A stretch of DNA of 64,000 bases, taken from Cytophagales bacterium (GTDB lineage Bacteria; Bacteroidota; Bacteroidia; Cytophagales; Bernardetiaceae). Positions within the stretch are counted from its first letter, which is position 1; each line of letters starts with the position of its first letter. Positions 17,652 through 25,296 of the stretch are shown here, piece after piece. Under the pieces are notes generated by a model, which saw only the letters and a list, made by a program, of their open reading frames with translations, had not been told where the DNA came from and did no database searches. The position numbers and the translations under genes are program-made. The stretch spans positions 62,001-126,000 of the forward strand of contig JAAFJX010000008.1 in the NCBI GenBank assembly GCA_013299045.1, read 5' to 3'.

Positions 17652-18173
17652 ATGAAAAAGTATCTTTTAATGGCATTTTGCGCATTTTTTATGAGCTGCG
17701 GTGGAGCTGCCGTAACAACGAACTCAGCTGTAGATAGCGCCTCTGGCGAAGAAACTACCTCAGAGGCCAGTAGCGAGGCTGCTAGTGTTCCAAATGCAGA
17801 TTTTCGTACATTTTGGGGCAATCTTAAAAATGCAATCGCCAGCAACGACGTAGCTGCTCTTAAAGCACTTACCAAAGTTCCTGTAACAGTGCGTGGTACA
17901 CTAGACGATAGCCCTGAAACCGCTGTTGGAGATGAAAAAATAGACCTTGTGCTGGCAGAGTCCCTCAAGCAGCCCGTTGGAGACGACGGCGTAACGCCAA
18001 CGCACAAATTTGTGAAAAATTTGAAGGACGAAGAGAAGCAACTCAAAGAGGCTGAGAGCAGCAAGCGCTTTCTGGACTATGTGCTTGAACTATCGCCCGA
18101 CAAAGGCTGGCAGATTGTTTATATCTATTTGCAAGACGACAGCATGAAAGCTGCTGGTTTACCAAACGAGTAG
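17652..18173 (+). CDS. Putative lipoprotein of unknown function
   Basis: 173 residues. A short signal peptide MKKYLLMAFCAFFMSCGG ends in a lipobox-like FMSC, so it is probably lipid-anchored. After a Ser/Glu/Ala-rich linker, the mature part (about 50-170) starts FRTFWGNLKNAIASNDVAALKAL, reminiscent of small SnoaL- or DUF-type periplasmic domains, and ends KGWQIVYIYLQDDSM. I do not recognise a named family. It stands alone and is followed by an intrinsic terminator. Confidence 0.7.
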   Translation: MKKYLLMAFCAFFMSCGGAAVTTNSAVDSASGEETTSEASSEAASVPNADFRTFWGNLKNAIASNDVAALKALTKVPVTVRGTLDDSPETAVGDEKIDLVLAESLKQPVGDDGVTPTHKFVKNLKDEEKQLKEAESSKRFLDYVLELSPDKGWQIVYIYLQDDSMKAAGLPNE

Positions 18174-18201
18174 TTTTTAAAAGAGCTTTAAAATATTATG
18201 G

Positions 18202-18236
18202 AACGGCCTGTATTCAAACCGATTCAGGTCGTTTTT
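18202..18236 (+). terminator. Intrinsic terminator after the lipoprotein gene
   Basis: AACGGCCTG (18202-18210) pairs with CAGGTCGTT (18225-18233, with G-U pairs), followed by a T run. It lies 29 bases after the stop codon. Confidence 0.85.
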
Positions 18237-18371
18237 TGTTAAATTTTTCTTAAATCATTTGTGTTTATCGAAAACATAGGCTATCTTTGAAACAATGTTT
18301 GCTGTATGGCGTTACATCTATGCAATAAGCAGTTTAATTTGAAATAATTTCTCATTGACTAAACACACGAA

Positions 18372-18749
18372 ATGACCATTAAACGTTTACTCTTCGCTAT
18401 GATGTTTGTTGTGCTTGGGTTCGCACATAGTGCGTATGCACAGCAGCCGTCTTTTGGGAAAGCAAACACTGATGGTGCTTTTGAAAACGCGCAGATTCAA
18501 ATCAGCAGCGGTTTTCCGAACCCCGCATCACAGCACGTTACTTTCCATTACCGTCTTACGTCTGGTGTTCAAGACGCAAAGATTACTTTCTTTACAGTGT
18601 TAGGTTCAAAAATTTCGGAGGTCAAACTATCTGCCTACGACGAAACCATCACACTGCCCTTAGAGTCCTTCAAGGTAGGAGTATATCTCTATACCATAAG
18701 CGCTAATGGGCAAAACTTAGCCACACGCAAACTTGTCGTGAAGCGCTGA
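18372..18749 (+). CDS. Small secreted protein made almost only of a T9SS type A sorting domain
   Basis: 125 residues. A Sec signal peptide (MTIKRLLFAMMFVVLGFAHS, cleaved after about AYAQ, residue 24) is followed by only about 20 linker residues. Then comes a complete type A sorting domain: GFPNPASQHVTFHYRL, AKITFFTVLGSKISEVKL, LPLESFKVGVYLYTISANGQ and the terminal LATRKLVVKR. Such domains direct cargo through the T9SS and are cut off at the surface, yet here no folded cargo precedes it. It stands alone, with a strong terminator downstream. It could be a minimal cargo, a decoy or regulator of the T9SS, or a gene remnant; nothing shows which. Confidence 0.88.
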   Translation: MTIKRLLFAMMFVVLGFAHSAYAQQPSFGKANTDGAFENAQIQISSGFPNPASQHVTFHYRLTSGVQDAKITFFTVLGSKISEVKLSAYDETITLPLESFKVGVYLYTISANGQNLATRKLVVKR

Positions 18750-18842
18750 GTCTATACAATATTTGACTAAATGTTTTTGATTTATTTAACCATTAAACAG
18801 ATTGCAGAAAAATCTCTACACTTCTAATCAATTCTAAAGTAA

Positions 18843-18879
18843 AAAAAATAGCAAGTTCGCTCTAGGCTTGCTATTTTTT
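18843..18879 (+). terminator. Intrinsic terminator after the sorting-domain gene
   Basis: AAAAAATAGCAAG (18843-18855) pairs perfectly with CTTGCTATTTTTT (18867-18879), ending in a T run. It lies in the 310-base gap 18750-19059, which otherwise holds only AT-rich sequence. Confidence 0.88.
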
Positions 18880-19059
18880 ATGCCCAATTTCTTAATGGAA
18901 AACGACTTTTAAGAATATTATTTTTTATAAAAGCATAAAAAAATATAATTTTTGCTAGCAAGGGCGTTTTTTAGTTAAGGAAAAACAAGTATGCTGATTT
19001 TTGTTTTACCAAAATTATTTTATTCATTTATCTCCTTGTTCAATCTTTGTTCAATTAGT

Positions 19060-20409
19060 ATGCTTCACAAAAACTTTATTGCCAAAACAGTAGCGATTGC
19101 AGCGCTTATGATGTGCTTCTATATGCCCCAAGCATGGGCGCAAGAGGGTTTAGATGCCTTCGTAAAAGCAGAAAACTTTAGGCAGAACCGTGACTTTACG
19201 AATGCCATGCTTGAGTATGACAAGGCCATTCAAAAAGAGCCTAAAAGCATGAAGTATTTGTATAACAAATGCTTATGTTTTCACGAAATGCAGAAAAAGC
19301 CACAAGAAGCCATTGACTGCTTCCAAAAAGTGGTAGCAACGCAGAGCGAGTACAATCTAACTGCCTACGAGTTGATGGCTGAAAATTACGTGAAGCTAGA
19401 CAAAGTTGATGAAGCCATCAAGAACTATGATATTGCCTTCCAAAAGCGCGAAGATGTGTCATACAAATACTATATCCTGGACTTGCTTTTTAAAGAAGGC
19501 AGGGCTTCCGAGGCGCTCGCACACATAGAGTCAGCGCGTAAGCTCTCGCCTGAGGATTTTCAAATCATCTACTTTGAAGCGCGTTACAACAACATCATGG
19601 GCAAAAACGAAGAGGCACTTGCTGCTATGAAAAAAGTTTTTGAAATACTGGGCGGAGAGGTAGAAGGCGACGATTTTGCCAAATACTTTTACGAGCTGGG
19701 CTATGCCGAACATTTTTTGGGCAACTATGCCGCTGCAGATGCTGCCTTTTCAAAGGCACTCACTCATAATTATTTTGGCCTGAAAATCAAAGAATTAAGC
19801 TGGCAAAATTACCTTGCAGTAGCCAAGTCTTATGTAGATATTTTTGAGAATCAAACGGCCAGAGAGCTGCTCAATAAAGTGTTAGCCATACAACCAGACC
19901 AGCCCGAAGCAAAAGAAATGATAAGAAAAATGGAGGCTGCCGAAGCCGATGCGGCTACTGCCATTTCTTCTTTGGTTTCTAAAGTGAATGAGGGAAAAAA
20001 GAAGAATGTTTCGCCTATGCAATTAGCACCTTTGCAAAACGAATTAGCCATACGCTATTTTCAAGCCAATAACTTTGATGATGCCCTCAAATGCACAAAT
20101 GAGTATCTGGCCGTTAATCCGAATGACGTGCGCGTTCAGTTTTTAAGAGGTATGTGCGAGTTTCGTTTGGGCAACTCAGATGAGGCCGAGTATGTCTTTG
20201 AGAGTATTGGCAAAACACCTAAAATTGATTCTGAGGCGCGTGTAAAGTGCTTTTTTGCGATGGGCGTAGTACAAAGAAAAACCAAGCAGTATGATTTGGC
20301 ACGCAAAACCTTCAAAAAGTCTTTGGGCGGTTCATTTGTGCCGGCATCAAAATATGAAGTGGAGCTAATCAAAAGAACAATTCAACAAGAAAAGGGCGGT
20401 AATAAATAG
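19060..20409 (+). CDS. Secreted or periplasmic tetratricopeptide-repeat protein
   Basis: 449 residues from the ATG at 19060, which opens a clear signal peptide (MLHKNFIAKTVAIAALMMCF, cleavage after AWAQ). The whole mature part is helical TPR repeats, for example NAMLEYDKAIQKEPKSMKYL, EAIKNYDIAFQKREDVSYKY and QTARELLNKVLAIQPDQPEA, up to about eight units. A coiled, Lys-rich spacer lies near residue 310. TPR proteins serve as scaffolds in envelope complexes; the partner is unknown. An in-frame start at 18991 would put another hydrophobic stretch in front and is less likely. Confidence 0.85.
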   Translation: MLHKNFIAKTVAIAALMMCFYMPQAWAQEGLDAFVKAENFRQNRDFTNAMLEYDKAIQKEPKSMKYLYNKCLCFHEMQKKPQEAIDCFQKVVATQSEYNLTAYELMAENYVKLDKVDEAIKNYDIAFQKREDVSYKYYILDLLFKEGRASEALAHIESARKLSPEDFQIIYFEARYNNIMGKNEEALAAMKKVFEILGGEVEGDDFAKYFYELGYAEHFLGNYAAADAAFSKALTHNYFGLKIKELSWQNYLAVAKSYVDIFENQTARELLNKVLAIQPDQPEAKEMIRKMEAAEADAATAISSLVSKVNEGKKKNVSPMQLAPLQNELAIRYFQANNFDDALKCTNEYLAVNPNDVRVQFLRGMCEFRLGNSDEAEYVFESIGKTPKIDSEARVKCFFAMGVVQRKTKQYDLARKTFKKSLGGSFVPASKYEVELIKRTIQQEKGGNK

Positions 20410-20608
20410 TTGCGCTTAAACAGGTAGTAAGCTATTTATTATCAATGAGTTAATTAAATATTTTGTTTTCAAAATTTCTTAGGCTTTAGCTTATTTTGCT
20501 AAAAAATTGAGCGGTTTTTAATAACAAAATTCTTGTTAAATTCTCTGATAATGGAAATCTAAATACATAATCAGGGATAACCCACTAAGCCCGAAGGCAA
20601 TGGACATC

Positions 20609-20642
20609 AAAAAAAGGAAAAGTATTTTGCTTTTCCTTTTTT
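20609..20642 (-). terminator. Bidirectional terminator between the TPR gene and ileS
   Basis: AAAAAAAGGAAAAG (20609-20622) pairs with CTTTTCCTTTTTT (20630-20642) around a 7-base loop. It lies 22 bases beyond the ileS stop and has T runs on both strands, so it can end both convergent transcripts. Confidence 0.85.
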
Positions 20643-20663
20643 GATTTATAAACCCACAAGTTC

Positions 20664-23600
20664 TTATACCCATTTTTCAATCTGCACGGCCACTTCGTAG
20701 CCTTCCAACTCAAGCGGTGTAGGCGATGCCAGTTGTGCTTTGAATTCGAGTAGCAGCGCTTGAGTTTCTGCACAAATATAGGCTCTGTGTGCTTCAATGG
20801 CTTGCACTACGCCGTGTGAGGCATTGTCCACCACGAGTTGAATTTTGTCTTGTACCTCATAACCCAAATCTTTGCGCAGTTTTTGAATACGGTTCACGAA
20901 GTCGCGGGCCAGACCCTCAGCAGCCAATTCTGGTGAAATGTGAATGTCTAAGGCTACAACCAGCCCCTCCTCTTGCGCCACAAGCCAGCCCTCGATATCC
21001 GCCGATGTAATCTCTACGTCCGTATCAGTGATATCAATCCTTTGGCCGGCTACATCTAGAACCGCCTTTTTACTTTTTTCTAAAGCGCGAATGTCTTGCT
21101 GCGTAAAAGCATTGATAGCGGCCGTAATCTCTTTTAGAATGCGTCCATGACTCTGACCTAGCTTTTTAAAGTTGGGCTTAATCTTCTTTTTGAGAATATC
21201 CGTGTCATCGGCAATGAAGTCAATCTGCTTAACGTTGGTTTCGGCGCAAATAATGTGTTGAACATAGCGCACGTCTTCGCGGAGTTCCTCGTCTATAGCA
21301 GGGATAAGCATTTTATTAAGCGGCTGGCGCACTCTAATCTTCTGGCGTTTGCGCAAGGAGTGCGAAAGCGAGGAGATGCGCTGCGCCAAATCCATGCGTT
21401 TTTCAAGAACAAGGTCTATGCTTTCTTCATTGGCAGTAGGGAAAGGCGCTAGATGTACAGAAATCTTTGAATCTTCACTGGCTTTGTGCAAATCTCTGTA
21501 AATAACTTCTGAATAAAATGGCGCAACTGGTGCAGCCAAACGCACAATAACTTCCAAACATTCGGCAAGTGTCTGATAAGCAGCTCGTTTGTCATCATTG
21601 AACTCACCCTTCCAGAAGCGCTTTCTGTTTTGGCGCACATACCAATTAGAAAGGTCGTTGTTCAAAAAGTCGTTGATGGCGCGTGTGGCGCGTGTGGGGT
21701 CATAATTTTCATAAGCCGCATTTACGGTCTTAATCAAGGAGTTCATGCGCGAAAGCACCCAGCGGTCGCTCTCGTCGCGTTGTGCAAGCGGAAGCGTATT
21801 TTTTGCATCTATCTCAAAATCATCTAGGTTGGCATAGAGAGCAAAAAATGCGTAAGTATTCTGCAATGTGCCAAAAAACTTGCGCTGAACCTCCACGACC
21901 CCCTCCAAGTCAAATTTGAGGTTATCCCAGGGCGGCGCATTTTCTACCATGTACCAGCGCACGGGGTCTGCACCATATTTGGCCAATGCCTCAAAGGGAT
22001 TGATGACGTTGCCCAGGCGTTTAGACATTTTTTCGCCTTTTTTGTCCAGAACCAAGCCGTTGGAAATGACGTTTTTGAAGGCAACGCTATCTTCCAACAT
22101 AACGGCAAGGGCGTGTAGCGTAAAGAACCAACCACGAGTTTGGTCAACGCCCTCCGCTATAAAGTCTGCTGGGAAGTTTTGTTTAAAAATTTCTTGATTT
22201 TCAAAAGGATAATGCCATTGTGCATAAGGCATCGCGCCGCTGTCAAACCACACATCAATAAGGTCTGGTTCACGCTTGAGTACCTGCCTATTTGCGCTCA
22301 CAAGTGTTACATAATCCACGTATGGGCGGTGCAAATCGGCATCTGCTGTATTAAGCATGGCCAGAAATTGATTGTTAGCAGCAAGCTCTTCGGAGTTTAG
22401 AAGTGCAGAAGCATTGGCTTCCGATATTTTATTTTTTAAGTCTTCCACAGAACCTACACAAAGGCGTTCCTTGTCGTCTGTATCGCGCCATATTGGCAGG
22501 GGTGTGCCCCAAAATCTAGAGCGGGACAAGTTCCAATCTACCAGATTTTCAAGCCAGTTGCCAAAACGCCCCTCGCCTGTGCTGGCTGGTTTCCAGTTAA
22601 TGGTTCTGTTTAGCTCCACCATGCGTTCGCGTAGGGAGGTTGTTTTGATAAACCATGAAGAGAGCGGATAGTAGAGAATGGGCTTATCGGTTCGCCAGCA
22701 GTGTGGATAATTGTGTTCGTATTTTTCAATCTTGAAAGCCTTGTTTTCTGCTTTAAGTTTGAGTGCAATAAGCAAGTCTGTGGCTTTATAGTCAGCATTT
22801 TTCTGTGCTTCAGGACTTTCGTATTCGGCTTTGACAAACTGACCACTGAACTCGCCCATACCTTGCACAAAACGGCCTGTTTTATCTACCAGAGGGGCCT
22901 CTTTTCCGTTTTCATCTAGCACCGTTAGGGGCGGCACACCGTTCTGTTTGGCAACGCGAAAGTCATCGGCACCAAAAGTGGGAGCGCAATGCACAATGCC
23001 AGTACCGTCTTCGGTGGTTACGAAATCGCCTGCAATGACTCTAAAAGCCTTTTCTGCGGCATAGAGCGGTGTTTTATAAGGCAAAATCTGTTCATACTCC
23101 AAACCGAGCAGCGCCTCGCCTTTAAAGGTTTCTGTTACAGTAAAAGGTACTTTTACGCCATTATGCAGTTTTTCATCAAATTCTGCTTTGGCAATGAATT
23201 TATCTGCCGAAAAGATACTTGGAATCGTATTTTTAGCCAAAATGACGTTAATAGGCTGGCCTGTATAAATATTGTGCGTTTCTACTTTGGCATAGTCAAT
23301 TTGCTTACCCACAACGAGTGCCGTATTGGAGGGTAGAGTCCAAGGTGTGGTCGTCCAGGCCAAAAAGTAGTCGTTGAGCGTTCCTTTGACTTTAAATTGT
23401 GCCACAACAGTCGTGTCCTTCACCATTCGGTAGCAACCTGGCTGGTTCAGTTCATGCGAACTAAGGCCAGTTCCCGCAGCAGGCGAGTAAGGCTGAATGG
23501 TAAAGCCTTTATAGAGTAAGTCTCTGTCGTAGAGTTTTTTAAGAATAGCCCAAAGACTTTCAATATAGTTTTTTTCAAAAGTAATGTAAGGGTCTTTCAA

Positions 23601-24035
23601 ATCTACCCAGAAGCCCATTATCCGGGTCAGTTCGTCCCATTGGGCTTTGTAGCGCATGACGGCTTCACGGCATTTTTTGTTGTATTCTTCTATCGTAATT
23701 TTTTTGCCAATATCTTCTTTGGTAATGCCTAATTCTTTTTCAACTTGGAGTTCTACGGGCAGGCCGTGTGTGTCCCAGCCGCCTTTTCTTTTTACCAAAA
23801 AGCCCTTTTGTGTTTTAAAACGACAAAAAATATCTTTAACGGTTCTGCCCATCACATGGTGAATGCCGGGTGTACCATTAGCGGAAGGCGGCCCTTCATA
23901 GAAAGTAAAAGTAGGCATACCTTCACGCTGCCTCATGGACTCCTCAAAAATATTGTTACTGTCCCAAAATTGAAGGATTTGAGACGCTACTTGGGCGTAA
24001 TTAACCGTTTTATATTCTCTAAAACTCATAGCCAT
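20664..24035 (-). CDS. ileS: Isoleucyl-tRNA synthetase, type 2 (GxHH signature variant)
   Basis: 1123 residues, the long form typical of IleRS type 2 with a C-terminal DUF5915-like region. It charges tRNA-Ile and edits valine. The class I signature, normally HIGH, reads GIHH in PPSANGTPGIHHVMGRT (residues 57-60): positions 1 and 3 are exchanged. The second signature GEKMSKRLGN is normal. The editing domain is present (TTTPWTLPSNTALVVG, then DGTGIVHCAPTFG), as is WFDSGAMPYAQWHYP. Type 2 enzymes are naturally mupirocin-tolerant, and the GxHH variant has been tied to very high resistance in another species. A TAACTTTG element at 24114-24107 is a likely -7 box. Confidence 0.97.
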   Translation of the reverse strand: MAMSFREYKTVNYAQVASQILQFWDSNNIFEESMRQREGMPTFTFYEGPPSANGTPGIHHVMGRTVKDIFCRFKTQKGFLVKRKGGWDTHGLPVELQVEKELGITKEDIGKKITIEEYNKKCREAVMRYKAQWDELTRIMGFWVDLKDPYITFEKNYIESLWAILKKLYDRDLLYKGFTIQPYSPAAGTGLSSHELNQPGCYRMVKDTTVVAQFKVKGTLNDYFLAWTTTPWTLPSNTALVVGKQIDYAKVETHNIYTGQPINVILAKNTIPSIFSADKFIAKAEFDEKLHNGVKVPFTVTETFKGEALLGLEYEQILPYKTPLYAAEKAFRVIAGDFVTTEDGTGIVHCAPTFGADDFRVAKQNGVPPLTVLDENGKEAPLVDKTGRFVQGMGEFSGQFVKAEYESPEAQKNADYKATDLLIALKLKAENKAFKIEKYEHNYPHCWRTDKPILYYPLSSWFIKTTSLRERMVELNRTINWKPASTGEGRFGNWLENLVDWNLSRSRFWGTPLPIWRDTDDKERLCVGSVEDLKNKISEANASALLNSEELAANNQFLAMLNTADADLHRPYVDYVTLVSANRQVLKREPDLIDVWFDSGAMPYAQWHYPFENQEIFKQNFPADFIAEGVDQTRGWFFTLHALAVMLEDSVAFKNVISNGLVLDKKGEKMSKRLGNVINPFEALAKYGADPVRWYMVENAPPWDNLKFDLEGVVEVQRKFFGTLQNTYAFFALYANLDDFEIDAKNTLPLAQRDESDRWVLSRMNSLIKTVNAAYENYDPTRATRAINDFLNNDLSNWYVRQNRKRFWKGEFNDDKRAAYQTLAECLEVIVRLAAPVAPFYSEVIYRDLHKASEDSKISVHLAPFPTANEESIDLVLEKRMDLAQRISSLSHSLRKRQKIRVRQPLNKMLIPAIDEELREDVRYVQHIICAETNVKQIDFIADDTDILKKKIKPNFKKLGQSHGRILKEITAAINAFTQQDIRALEKSKKAVLDVAGQRIDITDTDVEITSADIEGWLVAQEEGLVVALDIHISPELAAEGLARDFVNRIQKLRKDLGYEVQDKIQLVVDNASHGVVQAIEAHRAYICAETQALLLEFKAQLASPTPLELEGYEVAVQIEKWV

Positions 24036-24592
24036 TTGGATTGTTTATGGGCAACTATGTGCAATTCAACGCGATGTTCTCTGTCATTACCACGCCAAAT
24101 AGGCTGCAAAGTTACACTTTTTTTACCGAGTTGTTCTGTTAGATTTATCTATTCTTTGCAAAAAAATAACCATATTGCACTCAATGGCTAAGCGCTCAGT
24201 TCTGAGCACTGTATGACAACTTCGCTCAGGTATAAACAGTTCTTCGCTGAGATACAACTGAGCCATACCTTGCTATAGAGTTGTGCTTTAAAATGCAAAT
24301 AAGTTATTAATTATCAAAAAATTAATTGATAATTTTATTTTTAAAATATCAAGAGTTTGTCGTGGTCTATCCAAATCCCGTCCGTCCAAAAGAAAAATAT
24401 AATCTATCTTATCTTTCGCTACGTCCTATCCGCACCAAATAACCTCTTTTGCCATAATAGATTTTATTGATTCTATTTGATAGCAAAATGACATATTATG
24501 ATTCATAAAAGTAAATTTTGTTTAATTTTTTTTATTTTTTTTTTGTGTTTTTATATATTCGTGCTTTTATTCGTTTAAACAACTTTGTTGCT
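24036..24592. other. AT-rich gap between ileS and the XRE regulator
   Basis: 557 bases without a credible gene. It holds the ileS -7 element (24107-24114), a near-direct repeat of CTTCGCTCAGGTATA-like sequence around 24210-24255, and an inverted repeat ATTATCAA/TTGATAAT at 24310-24333. Composition becomes strongly AT-rich toward the regulator gene. Confidence 0.6.
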
Positions 24593-24877
24593 ATGGTTGA
24601 TAAGTTTTATTTGGCTCAAAAAGTAAAAGAGCTTAGAAAAGAAAAAGGCTATACCCAAGAGTATCTTGCCAATAAACTAAATGCAGCACAAACCTATATC
24701 TCTAGTGTAGAAAAAATGAATATTAACATTAGTTTAGATAAATTTGATGAGATTTTTGAGGCTTTAGGCTCTTCTTTAGAGGCGCATCTAAATCAAGACG
24801 AAGTTAAAAAAGAAAAAATAAACGAGCTTATAGCCAAAATGGAAGCGCTTTTAATAGAAATGCGTCGCTTACTTTAG
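24593..24877 (+). CDS. Small XRE-family helix-turn-helix regulator
   Basis: 94 residues. The Cro/CI-type HTH occupies residues about 9-62: KVKELRKEKGYTQEYLANKL, then NAAQTYISSVEKMNINISL, followed by a fourth helix DKFDEIFEALG. The remaining 30 residues (EVKKEKINELIAKMEALLIE) form an amphipathic, probably dimerising helix. The ATG at 24593 is chosen because the family pattern starts there; a longer frame from 24518 adds only Phe-rich residues. It is not beside a toxin, phage or restriction gene, so its target is unknown. Base use is AT-rich relative to the core genes. Confidence 0.82.
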   Translation: MVDKFYLAQKVKELRKEKGYTQEYLANKLNAAQTYISSVEKMNINISLDKFDEIFEALGSSLEAHLNQDEVKKEKINELIAKMEALLIEMRRLL

Positions 24878-24934
24878 TGTTTTTCTTTGAGTGTTGTCTA
24901 TTGATTGCCCAGCCTTCTAAACAACAAAAAAAAC

Positions 24935-24957
24935 ATAAAGCAGCAAGGCCGCTTTAT
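24935..24957 (+). terminator. Hairpin after the XRE gene, possible terminator
   Basis: ATAAAGC (24935-24941) pairs with GCTTTAT (24951-24957). Only a weak T tract follows (CCTTTTG), so termination is tentative. Confidence 0.4.
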
Positions 24958-24985
24958 ACCTTTTGTCCTATTTTGCCTTAGCCAT

Positions 24986-25039
24986 AGGATAGCCGTATCA
25001 TAGCCGTATGATAGCCGTATCATAGCCGTAGTTGGCCGT
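24986..25039. repeat. 11-bp tandem repeat (about five units)
   Basis: Consecutive units AGGATAGCCGT, ATCATAGCCGT, ATGATAGCCGT, ATCATAGCCGT and a degenerate AGTTGGCCGT. Units 2 and 4 are identical. It sits in a 419-base non-coding gap (24878-25296) that shows no gene; whether it is a binding array or slipped-strand expansion is unknown. Confidence 0.85.
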
Positions 25040-25296
25040 ACTTTAAAAGTAAAGCCTCTATCTTAGAAAAGTACAATTATTCGCTTTCTAAAACTTACAT
25101 CTCTTAGAGAGGCTAATTAAGAGCTTATTTTTTTAACCCTTGAGCGGTCTAATGTTGAAGTAATTTGGGAAAATAAGGTTATGTTTGTCATCTGAATGCA
25201 ATGTTTTTTTATGCACCTCAAAGGCGAGCATTGAAGCCAAACACTCTTAAGCCTTCAGTATTTATTTAGGACAGGATTGATAGCAAACAATTATAA

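Noticed and set aside
24986-25039. CRISPR array
   Set aside because: The 11-bp units are directly adjacent with no spacers, and no cas gene is present.
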